From Eucalyptus grandis (lineage: Eukaryota > Streptophyta > Magnoliopsida > Myrtales > Myrtaceae): 64,000 nucleotides of DNA. Position numbers and translations under genes: made by a program. Numbering within the stretch: the first letter of the stretch is position 1; each line of letters starts with the position of its first letter. The stretch lies in contig NC_052616.1 in NCBI RefSeq assembly GCF_016545825.1, positions 52,833,716 through 52,897,715 on the forward strand. Direction: 5' to 3'. Of this stretch, positions 22,619 through 34,029 are shown piece by piece. The notes beneath the pieces were generated by a model. That model did no database searches. It was not told the DNA's origin and was given only the letters and a program-made list of their open reading frames with translations.

Positions 22619-25385
22619 CTATCGTGGATACAACTCGGTCATAGAGGCCTCATTTCTCGAGAACTGGTTAGTTTTGTTTCTTGATCCCTCGACCTCAGAT
22701 TCCCTCGAATTGTAATCCTGTGTAGATGACGCATCAAATTCAATGGTGCTGTGCATGAAGAACGCGGGTCTCAACGGCACTTGGAGATCGACCAAGTGGT
22801 TGTTAAGCATGAGGAGGACTGAGGCCATCGTTGGCCGACTAGCCGCGTTTTCTTGGACACATAGTAGACCAATGTGGATACACCTCTCAATTTCAGTACT
22901 TGAACCAGAAGTTATAAAGGGATCAATGATGTTCGATATTGATCCTTCCCTCCAATTCTTCCAAACCTGCGAAAATTTGACAAAAGTTGAGTAGATTGAT
23001 CTTCAAAATATTATGCAAATTGAGAAGGTATATTCTTATACTCACATAGCTTATTAGGATCTCAATGTTATTGTCCATGCAGTGATTGTTCCTCTGACCA
23101 CTTATAATCTCCAGAATCAACACTCCGAAACTAAATACATCTGACTTGACCGAGAAGTTTCCGTTCATCACATACTCTGGCGCCATGTATCCGCTGTGCA
23201 TCACAATAATTCTACCATATTAGTTCTGTTGTTTTCTTTGTTCTATTGGTAATCATTAGCTCTAGGAGGTTGTGGCACTTACTGGGTCCCCACGATTCGG
23301 TTTGTCTCTGCCTGAGTTTGGTCCAACTCAAAAAACCTCACCATACCGAAATCTGATATCTTAGGATTCATGTCAAAGTCCAACAAAATGTTGCTTGCTT
23401 TGAGGTCCCGATGGATGATACGAAGTCGAGAGTCTTCGTGTAGGTAAAGCATCCCTCGAACAACACCCATTATTATTTTGTATCGTCTATCCCAGTTGAG
23501 ATCCACACGCTTTAGGGGATCTATGTGTTTTGATGGAATCACATTCTGTTAGACATCTATAAATCATTTTGCGAGGATCTAATTTCACATATGGCAACTC
23601 GAGAAACATACCAAATATGACTTGATCAAGGCTCGAATTGGGCACAAACTCGTAAATGAGAAGCTGTTCAACTCCTTCCAGACAGAAACCTAGGAGCCTG
23701 ACCAAGTTCCTATGTTGTAGCCTAGCTAGTAACATGACCTCGTTCTTGAACTCTACTTCACCTTGGCTGGAATTTTGCGACAACCGTTTCACCGCGATTT
23801 CCCGTCCGTTTGAGAGCTGACCCTGAAATTTCACCAAAGAATGTCCTTGTGAGTATCGATTGGTACATTGAACCATTTCGAAGATTCTTAGATTGATGTC
23901 ATCTTTGACTACTTGGTTGCTTAAATTTCGAATACAAGAGAGTAGAGGATGTGCTTTGTTAACTATTACCCTGTAAACAGCACCAAAACCGCCTTGTCCA
24001 AGCTTTTTGGAATCAGAGAAGTTATCCGTTGCCGCTCTAATAGTGCCAAAATCAAATTGCAGTGACTGTGCTGTGCTAATTTCATGGACAACTTCACCTG
24101 GAAAGACAAAAACACGGTCATTCAGAGCGAGCATCATTATCTTATAGTTTCACAACGGAAGTTTCACAAACTTTTAGTTCATATAATTGCAACTGCAGGT
24201 ATTACTAATAAAACTTAAACCTTTAATCCTCATAGAGTTTTTGGCCTAAATGTCGAAAGCCATCTTATTATTTTGCTGGTGCAAAAGCGTAGTCATTTGT
24301 TAACTTAATTATTTTCGTGGTCTTTTCGGACCACATGAACAGTTGGTGTTCCGATGCAAAAGAATAAAGACTCGCCTTCAATACTCTGTCTGGGCTGCTT
24401 CATCTTCCTTTTCACTTTCAGGAGCACAATGACAACGCCGATGACAAGCAGTGCCGAAACACTTGTGACGACCACAATTATCACGGTCCTCGTCGAATTG
24501 CTATTTCCAACTGCAAGAGCTAAGGCACAATAAGTTTCATTGCTCTTTGCTTACTAAGTAATACACTGAAGACATTACTAAAGCGCCATTACGACTACGG
24601 AAACGAAACTCATGTCGAAAAGATATAACGAGAACAGATACGGACCGCAAATTACGATGTGAAAATACAGCGTGCTGTTCTCTGTCAACTCAAGGGAAAG
24701 TTATTTGGATTTCTGGATTTTTCATCCTACCAATTTTCATCGAATAAGATTCGGAATATATTGGAAAAAAGGATACCACAAATGTCTTAATTTTTATGTG
24801 GTGGTCACTAGAGGGTCATAATTTTTTATTTTTTTTACTTATGTTCCATCACTTATTATGACACTCATTTAAGTGTTGTGACTTTTTTTTTTCTGATCAT
24901 TTGAATACCATAATTCTTTTAAAACATTCATCACAAGTGCCATGTCACGTTGGATTTATGGCATTTGGATTAATGTTTTTAACAAATTCTTGCACGTAAG
25001 TAATCCATTGAAAGTTATGTTACTCAAGTGAGTATCGTATGAAGTGGTGTCCCTATCCCCATTCACATTATTCACTAAACTTTTTAAGTTTTTAGAATAA
25101 TCAGTTGCCTTTTCAACTTCAATTTCATTACTTCCAAAATTTTCTTACAGAAATCAGAGTACAGACAGTAAAATGGTTTACAAAAACAGAGCGGATCGAG
25201 GAAATCAGATGCAGGTTTGCAAATCTTTTGCAGAGTTAGACGTTCCCAATGTGCACATACGGGACCAATATATACATGCGGACCACCAACGATGGATTTC
25301 TCATCTTTGAGGAACACCACAAAGGAGGTGACCACCATTGTAACCCTAAAGATAGTTGCCATGGATTGTAACCCTAGATTGATTT

Positions 25386-25447
<62 letters not shown>

Positions 25448-27146
25448 GATAACCACTGTGGTAGAGAGAGCAATAATCACAGTCGTCGTCGCCGGGTTGG
25501 ATTGCCATCTCGGGCGGCGGTGATTGAGTCAATCGTCCTTTAGTCTTAGGTCTTGTTTTTAAGTTATTTGAATATTTCATTTTTTAACCCCGTCCTATCT
25601 GATGTTCCTAAAAACTTTACATGTCATAATATGTTTCTCTTTCAGTAATCGGTCAAATCAAAATATAAGTTAAAAAAATATGGAGGAATTTCTTATCAAA
25701 CTTATAAGTAATAAGAGATTTTTTGGAAACTCGCTTATTTGGTGATGTTCATTTTTTTTTATTGATTGTTGATCATTTAATACACAGGTCTCATTTATTT
25801 GAACACCTAATAAGAGAATTTCGAAAAAAATTGCTATTATGTCTAACATTGCTAGTCAATCCTTTTCTGATTGGCTTCATTTTCGGACAATCAAACACAA
25901 TTATCGAACATCTGTTAGTTGTAGCCTAAACTCACAATCGCATACGACAGCTTGTGAGCCATGAATGCCATAGTTTGTGATTCAATGAAGTGACCGTAAT
26001 AGTTGACTAGTAGCCATATGGATGCATCAAAGAGTAAACGTATATTATTTTCCCGAAAATATGGACCAACCGATAACTTCTTTTTTCCCAAAAAAAAAGT
26101 ATTTATTCAACCTACCGATTAAAAAAAATAAAATTACATGATTTATTGAGCATATATTAATAAAAAAAATCATATGATTTATCGAGTATGTAGATTAAGC
26201 TCATATGAACAATTGGTTGCGTGAATCTCATGGGAAACCCGGATATTTATAGGAAAAAAAAAAGAAAGAAAAAAAGATACAAACATCGTGTGCCTAACTC
26301 CGGAACAAGAGCCAACATACCAGGTGGTGGAGGCAGCACATCTGCCCCCTTCGATGGCGATGGCGGTGGCAGTGGGGGTGACGGCGGTGGCGGTGGGGGA
26401 AGTGGCTGGCTAACCTTGTCGAAGAACTGATTATTGGTCTCGTACAGGATCAGACAACTTGGCACCATGAACCGTCCTCCTGTGTACCTGGCACAGCAGT
26501 CCCTGATCGTCTGGACGCCTATCACCAGGCAGTCGCTGCATTGCTGCTCCGTCAAGTCCGGGGTGCACTGTACCAACGCGTAGATCATGTCAGGCCCCGC
26601 TGATTCATTCCCCGACGCGTACTTTCTCAGCGAGCCGCCACTCGCCGCCTTGGGCCATAGATCGTTCAGGAGCTTCTTCAGCGCTGCGTCGTACGTGTCT
26701 GGGCTCGAGACGTTGTAAGGGGTTCTCACCACGTAGGATGGTTCTGTTGCGACTGCGCCGAAGAACGAAGCGTCCGAATACCGGATGACGCAGTTATCAC
26801 CGTAGAGGAGTGCCTCCTTCAGGAGGGGACAGAGGCGGCGAATGTCGGAGGCCAAGACATCGAGGCAGGCGCGGCAGCTCAGGGCGGTCAGGTCACCGCG
26901 GCAGAGGCCAAGGGCGTAGAGGGTTTGGGAGGTGCCGGAGACGATGGTGGAGGCATTGAAGGAGCCATAGGAGAAGGACGAGGGGTTGGCGGTGGAGATG
27001 GAGGAGAGGAGGGTGGTGAGGGTTGTTTGGTAGGGGCTGTTGGCGGTAAAGTTGCCGGTCGAACCACAGTGGGTCACTGGGAATTGGGCGTTTATGGTGG
27101 GAGCAAACATGAGAAGAAGCAAGAGAAGGAGATTCGGAGGATCCAT
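22619..27146 (-). CDS. CRK-beta: cysteine-rich receptor-like kinase, apparently intact
   Basis: Exons by splice signals and paralogue agreement: 26321-27146, 24376-24510, 23970-24097, 23612-23822, 23283-23520, 23046-23193, 22619-22966; together 677 aa. Order: signal peptide ([20 protein letters not shown]), two DUF26 domains (each with C-x8-C-x2-C; first [13 protein letters not shown]), proline-rich hinge, one membrane helix (exon 2), then a Ser/Thr kinase with [27 protein letters not shown] and GYMAPEY. It should be a plasma-membrane receptor kinase; CRKs act in stress, redox and immune signalling, but the ligand is unknown. ATG at 27146 is the shared MDPP start; an in-frame ATG at 27206 is less likely. 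Oddities: intron 2 starts with GC (AAG|GCGAGT); exon 6 lacks one codon; DFG is followed by MVRFFE instead of MARLFE. Intron 1 is 1.8 kb with a long (CT)n. Confidence 0.88.
25389..25444. repeat. (CT)n microsatellite in CRK-beta intron 1
   Basis: About 27 CT repeats follow 'gatttagat'. The same site in CRK-gamma intron 1 (55722-55750) has a shorter tract, so the repeat predates duplication and has changed length. Confidence 0.9.
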
Positions 27147-27273
27147 CCTTTTTTTAAAAGATTTTTTGGGTGTTTTGGGTTTCTCTTTGATAGAAGTATA
27201 GCTCAACAGGCTCGTTCCCTAGACAATATGACTACCGTGATTAATAGGATGCAAGACATAATGTGTTGACTCA

Positions 27274-27284
27274 TTTTATATAAG
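27274..27284 (-). promoter_or_regulatory. TATA box of CRK-beta
   Basis: Minus strand reads CTTATATAAAA about 130 bp upstream of the ATG. CRK-gamma has a TATA at a similar distance. Confidence 0.5.
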
Positions 27285-27845
27285 AGTGGCCGCCATGCCT
27301 AGCACGCTAGGCCCAACACATTATTAATTTGAGTGCATATTATTTTATAAGACATTTAAAAAATCTTTTGTACTTTTCCATTTGGATCGACATCGTACAT
27401 CAATGCTTAGAGTCGTAAAGACCTTGAATTGAGTTTTAAATTTACATTGATAAGAGAATACGTTCAACATCACAGAAAGTTACATCTTGTAAAACCTTAA
27501 ACAATGGAAGGCTATAGCCATCATCCACCTCACTAATTTAGCCTAAAAGGTCCATTGTCAAATTGGGTGGCCAAAATACCATTTTTAAAAAGCATTGCAA
27601 TACTAAATGACCTTAAGAATTTAAATACAGTAAATTTGAAAATCGCAAGACACATGCGAAGTGTTTAATCTTAAGAAAGTGAATTTGTTGAAATATCTCA
27701 TCAGAATTTGTTGAAATATCTCATCAATACTTCAGCAGAAAAGAAAAACAAGCCGCATCAAATCGGATTACCAAGCTTTTGCAGAGTAGTTGCAGAGTTG
27801 CCGTGTTTCTCACGGGGCAACGTTCAAGTCTCGAGAAACTGTAGA

Positions 27846-28075
27846 CTCCTTTGACTGCCTCTCCGTCTTTTGCAACTAAAAAAAAAACAAAGCAACGAGG
27901 AAATTGAGTCGAAGAAGCATTGACTCTAATGGAAAAGCGCATACTCCTTTCAATGGAGTCTCTGTCTTCTGCAATTATAATAGGAAAGGAGTCTCTTGTC
28001 TTTTGCAGGCATCATAGAAAAGCATTGACGCCTTCTGCCGGGTCTCTGTCTTTTGCAAGTATAATAGAAAAGCAA
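27846..28075. repeat. Minisatellite of about 45 bp units in the CRK upstream region
   Basis: Three to four diverged units share 'gtctctgtcttttgcaa.tataatagaaaag'. The same block is at about 58000-58150 upstream of CRK-gamma, so it predates that duplication. It lies 700-930 bp before the start codon. Confidence 0.6.
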
Positions 28076-28796
28076 AGACAACCGGCGATTTCCAAGCAAT
28101 GTGGAATCGTTACCGGTGGAATCTTTACTAAAGATGATGTTTTCTCAGCAGATGATTAACCAGATATTAAGGAAATTTGTCAGCCTCTTTGTGATTTTAG
28201 TTTCAAGTTTTATTAAGAGCACTCAACGAGTAAAATCCCTAAAGCATTAATTCAATATGGGTAGTGCGTCCTTAAGATCGCATGAGGAAGTGAACCAGTT
28301 GAAATGTGCAAAACTTATCTAAATTTCACTTGACCCGCTACACCAAGAAAGAAGTCGAAATGTTGACACGGCATCTTTATATTACTTTATATGATCCAAG
28401 GAAACTTCGACTCAAATCTCCTGTTCCATAATTTAATAATAGAAGCCTAGTGTGTAGTGCTAGTGGGAAAGACAGAATCTGATATGGTAAACCAAGGACG
28501 GCCTCTGACCAAAAAGAAAAAAAAAAAACCAAGGACAATCAAAAGGTCTCTTGAGAAATAACTAAAACATAAAAGATTTCAGAAATGAAAACGAAAGAAC
28601 TAGCGGGTTGAATGATTGCTAATGAATGGATGAACCATACTTTGATCACCTAACTGGAAGATCCAGCCAAATTTTAATTCACAATAGGCTATTAACCACT
28701 AATGATAAATGTTTAGGGTTAAGTGCAAAAAACTTACTTTCCCTATGACATGTTTTTTTTTTTTTTTTTTTTTTTATCGAAACATGTAAGTATTAT

Positions 28797-31700
28797 TTAT
28801 GCATTCGTCAAAGTACATCCCGACGCTATTGCATCAATAGTAACAAGATCCTGCAAAATGTAAGGAGTAAAGATGTTCCAATTATGGGCTAGGTCAAGTC
28901 TGCCATGGGCCTTGGCGGCCCAGTCGGCTGCTCCATTGGCCTCCCTGCAACAGAACTGCAGACGCACGATAGGGTATTCAGGGAGCAGAGCTGCAATTTC
29001 GTTGAAGAGCGATCTTTCTTCCCATGGTGACTTCTTCTTCCCATGGACGATATCAACCAAGATCTGACAGTTAGATTCGATTACTATCTTTCCCGTGTAT
29101 ATGCCTTGATTCCTCAGATGATGCAGAGTGAAGGTGAGCGCTTGAACTTCCGATTGAAATGCTGAGGCTACTGGAAACCGTTTGGTGTAGACATCTGTTA
29201 GGATACCCTAATGATTTCGACTAACACATGCCATCGTTCCTTCTTGGCTACCTGGGTAGTAAGATCCGTCGATATTGCATTTGAGGAAGTCGCGTTCTGG
29301 AGGTTTCCACAAATGAACGGTGTCAACAGTGGCCACCCCTGTTCTGGATCTGTCTGTGCTGGAGCTGCTCACTACTGAGGAAGATCGGAGGCTGGACAGG
29401 GCAAGGGCGTCGTCCACTGCTCGATGGGGATCCGGTGGGCTGTGGCGAAAAATCCAGCTGTTGCGCATACACCAGACTTGCCACAAGATCTGCGCTATTG
29501 TTGCCAAACTAGGTATGAGCCTTTGATTTGTTGCCCGTTCCGTGATCCATACATCAATCCTCTGTATTGTAGTAGATGAGACTGAAATGTTAACCTTAGG
29601 GTGCTTCCATACGTCGATCGTCCATGGACAGAAAAAGAACATATGTTCAATCGTTTCAGGGGTCCTGAGATTACATAGACTGCATATGGGAGAGGGAGAA
29701 ATGTGTTGATGAAACAAATTAGCCTTAGTTGCAAGGGCATTATGACAAAGTGACCACATAAAAATGCGAATTTTGGGCTCTGTATGCATAGACCAAATCT
29801 TGCGCCACAATATTTGTGGGTTCTGATGTGATGAAGATGTCTGGGGAACCGTTGATGTGCGTGTCATGCTAACCATTGATCTATAATTACTCTTTACCGT
29901 GTGATTTCCATCCTTGGTAGGCATCCAGACTAACATATCTTTAGCATAGGCAGGTCGTATAGGAATTTTAACGATTTCAGTGCTTACCAAAGTATCGAAT
30001 AGCTGTTGAATCAGAGGAAGATTCCATGTTTGGGTGAGAGGATCAATAAGATTGGCCACCCGTTCTAGCTCCTCCCTAGTTACCGGTCCACCTATTGTGC
30101 CGATAGGTAGCCACTTATCTTCCCGAATCCTTATATTCATGCCATCCCCAATCGACCAACTGATATGAGGTAGGATGGCCTCTCGGCCGAGAAGGAGACT
30201 CTGCCATCCCCATGAAGGTCGTGTACCTCTAGCTACCTTTTGGAAATTCACTGAACGAAAATACAACCCCTTAAAAACTTGACCCCACAACGAGCCAGGT
30301 TGGTGGATTAGTCGCCAAGCCTACTTCCCAAGCATCGTTTTGTTGAAAGCCATCAAATCTCGAAATCCGAGCCCTCCACCATCCTTATCAGTTTTTAGCA
30401 AATCTCATTTCTTCCAATGCACACCAACCTTGTTTGGGTCAGCTTTCCACCAAAATCCGGAAATTTTATGTTCAATAAGTTTACACAAAGATGTTGGCAG
30501 TTTGAAAACGGACATAGCATATTGAGGAATTGCCTGTACAACCGATTTAATTAGGATCTCATTTCCACCCTTAGACAGGAATCTTTCTTTACAGCCCTCA
30601 AGTTTTGAATGTAGTCTCCCTAATATCCAACCAAATATCTCCCTTTTAGATTTACCCCACTCTGACGGAATACCTAAATATTTACCATACCGATGTAACA
30701 CCGGCATTCTAAAAATACCCGCCAAGTTTTCCTGTAAGGTGATCGGACAGTTTTTGCTGAAAAAAGGCCTGATTTGTTCCGATTTATAACTTGGCCCGTT
30801 GCCATACAATATTGGTTAAGAATATTAGCAAGATTCTGACATTCCATCAAAGTGCCCTTGAGAAAGAAAACAGAATCATCGGTAAAAAAGAGATGCAATA
30901 GTGTCTGGCATGAGTTATTCAACTTTATACCTGTAAGATGGCCAATGTGAATCACTTGGTGAATGAGAGTGGATAGAAGATTCGTCAGTAATATGAATAT
31001 ATAAGGAGAAAACGGGTCGCCTTGTCAGAGTTCTCTTGATGGCTGAAAATATGAAAGTTGTTCTCCGTTAAAGCGAACACTGAAAGAGGCTGTGGTTATG
31101 CATTGCATTAGTAGCTTCACCCATTGGGAATGAAATCCCAATCGTAGTAGATAGTCCTGTAGAATATCCCATTCAACTTTGTCATAAGCCTTTTGCATAT
31201 CTGTCTTGAGGAGTACATTAAAGTGTTTCTTCCTTTCCCTCGTTCAAAATTGATGTAGTACCTCTTGTACAATGAAGACATTATCATATATTTGTCTCCC
31301 ACTAACAAAAGCAGCCTGCTCTTCTGAGATAAGCTCACAAAGCCATGGTTTCAGTCGATTGGCCAATACCTTGGATATAATCTTGTATGCGTAGTTACAA
31401 AGGCTGATAGGTCTAAACTGGTCAAGGTTTTTAGGATGAGTGGTCTTAGGAATGAGAGCAATGATGGTCTTGTTAATGTCTTTAGGCAATACCCCGGAGC
31501 GGAAGAATTCCATGACTAAGTTAAGCAAATCATCCTGGAGGATATCCCAATGGGTTTGGTAAAATAGGCCGTTTAACCCATCAAGACTCGGTGATTTGGA
31601 TTTCCCCAGCTGAAAGGCTGCTTGTTTCACCTTAGAGGCAGTGACTGGACTCATCAAATTATCATTCATATCAGCCGATACAATCTGTGGACACTGATCC

Positions 31701-32941
31701 AGAATTGGAGCATAGTTACGAGGGCCTCCTGTTGTATATAACTATGAGAAGTAGGCATTTGTTAGCTCCTTCAAGGCCTGATTGTCCCTCACCCAGTTGT
31801 GAGTCTCGTCTTGTAACATACCTATCATATTTCTCTATCGTCGTTGAATCGTAATTGCATGAAAAAATTTGGTATTCTTATCCCCCCATCGCAACCAGTT
31901 TATTCTAGAGCGCATAGCCCAGTACTTTTCTTCTTGCTACCATATAGTTTTAATCTCATCCCGAAGCTGAGAAGCTACCACTGTGTCCGTTCCAGAATTG
32001 TATGGTTGATTGATAATGATTTGAAGCTGTTGTTGTAATTGTTGAACCTTCAGATGGCCGTTAGAAAATTTTGAATGGCTCCAAACATGTAAGGCACGAG
32101 AAACCAGTCGTAGTTTATGCATAATGTCTTAATTACGTACCTTAACTGAGTTCCATGCTTTGTAGATTACATCTCGGCATTCTTGGTCTTGGATCCAGTA
32201 AGCTTCAAAGATGAACGGCCTAACGCCCCTTTTAGGTTGAGCTGAATTTGTCAAAAGAAGGGGGCAATGATTTAAGCCCATGGCCGGCAAAGCAAACACC
32301 TCTGCAGCAGGATATAGAAGTCTCTGATCCATTGTGCACAGAACACAGTCCAGTCTTTCCTTAATTAAGTCATCCCCAGCCCTATTATTCATCCAGGTAA
32401 AGGCGCAGCCCTTATTCTCTAACTCCAGCAAATCACAGTCATTGATTATAGTCCGGAAAGAGTTTAAACGATTCCAATTTGACTGTCGCTTTCCAACCTT
32501 TTCCCAGGGATAAAGGATCTCATTAAAGTCCCCAATGCAGAGCCAAGGTAGAGTATTGGCGTTGCTGATTCTTCTAACGTCCTCCCAGAATAACTAGCGA
32601 TTGTGGAAAGATGAAGGAGCATGAAGACAGGTTAGCCTCGTCAGCCTATCATCCATGGAGTCACAACAGAGCATATCAAAAAGGTACTCCGAACACTGTT
32701 CAAACTCTAAAGATGCTAAGTCATTCCAAAAAACTTCTAAACCCCCTGCTATACCGATCAGGTTGCGCATAAAAGAGTTGCTGAAATGTAATTGACGTTG
32801 CATTTTGTGAAGCACTGATTCCTGATTCTTAGTTTCCATTAAAAACAAAATGTCGGGTTTTTCCTTGGCCGTCATGGCTTTTAGTGCTTGAACCATCAGG
32901 GGATTGCCCAAACCCTGACAGTTCCAACATATTAACTTCAT
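28797..32941 (-). pseudogene. LINE ORF2: endonuclease, reverse transcriptase, RNase H
   Basis: Begins 41 bp after ORF1 with MKLICWNCQGLGNP (APE-type endonuclease start). Landmarks in order: TWMNNRAGDD (endonuclease C-terminal part, about 32390), SPSLDGLNGLFYQTHWD and RPISLCNYAYKIISKVLANRL (RT, about 31580-31350), the catalytic FTDD (LFFTDDSVFF, about 30880; FADD or YADD is usual), zinc-finger RVT (ICSLCNLRTPETIEHMFFFC, about 29650) and a plant RNase H domain (FLKCNIDGSY, about 29280, to GAADWAAKAHGRLD, about 28900). A TAG near 32592 (CGC TAG TTA TTC) and further stops or shifts near 32125, 31840, 31740, 31240, 31020 and 29205 interrupt it. Confidence 0.88.
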
Positions 32942-34029
32942 TTGTGCATCAGTGGCTGTTTAGGGCCAGCCACCATCGCCCACTAAGTCACCTCACACGC
33001 TTCTAGAATTAATGTATCCAAAAACGAAGAATCATCAAAATCACTACAAGCTAAAAGTTTCAGATTATATGGGGAATACCTCTTTGGTTTTTTTGCTGAT
33101 CCCAACTTCATTAGAGCCATAGTCCCTTTCTGTTTTTTTGTTTGTTGGTTGTCCATGGTGGGGTTGATGACGTCTTTCTGTTTTGCACTTGCAGGAATCT
33201 TGGCTGTTGTTATTCCTTTCTCACTTTGCATCCTTTCTCACTTTGCATCAACTGTGGTTGAATAGACGGAGCAGTCACTCCTTTATCTGAGATATGCAAA
33301 GCTGTCGGTGAGGGCAGAGGAACAATGATATCTTGTTGAGTCGACATTGGGACCGTGGGCATCAAGATTGGAGGCGTCTTAGGAACGGTTTCATCATTCA
33401 GTTCAGCGTCCTTCGGTGGATGATAGAACACGTTCCAGTAAGGACTATGCTCTCCTGCCTTCGCTCTCAGCCAATGACCGTAAGCCATCTTGAGTTTACC
33501 GTCCATTTTAGCCTCTTCAAAGGGATACGTAGGATAGTATGAGGCATAATGGCCTATCTTCCCACATGAGTAACAAAAGTGGGAAAGCCGTTCATATCGA
33601 AAGTTGATCCATAGAGTTCTGCCATCTAGGCGAAGCAGCTTGCCGGATTGTAAAGGTTCATTCAAGTTGACTTCGACCCTAACCCTTCCTGCTTTTAATG
33701 AGGAGCCATCATGAAAACTTGGTTTGATCTCTAAGACTTCTCCTACCTGTTTTAAAGCCTTGCTAATAACATGCTCAGAACTCCATTCCAAAGGTAATCC
33801 GAAGATTTGGACCCAAAAAGCACAACGACTAAAGTCATAGAGATGTAAGGGTGTGTTAGGAACCCATGGTTTAAGGATTACCAACTGATTGCCAAAAAGC
33901 CATGGTCCACCTTCCAGAATCTGCTGTTTCTCAACTGCAGAATGAAATTTTACTGTATATAGGCCTTCCTCTCTCAGTGAAAAGTCAACCTGGTCTATCC
34001 GCCATACTCGCCTCAAGGTACTTTCCAGT

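Larger units (their letters stand above)
27147..28752. other. CRK-beta upstream region with a short minisatellite
   Basis: Positions 27350-28100 are colinear with the CRK-gamma upstream region 57410-58160. A minisatellite lies at about 27846-28075. Positions 28430-28752 match the upstream block seen at 1980-2230 and 16130-16490, interrupted at 28753 by the LINE. No gene is recognised. Confidence 0.5.

Noticed and set aside
26221..26430. Glycine-rich plus-strand frame
   Set aside because: Antisense of the proline-rich hinge of CRK-beta exon 1.
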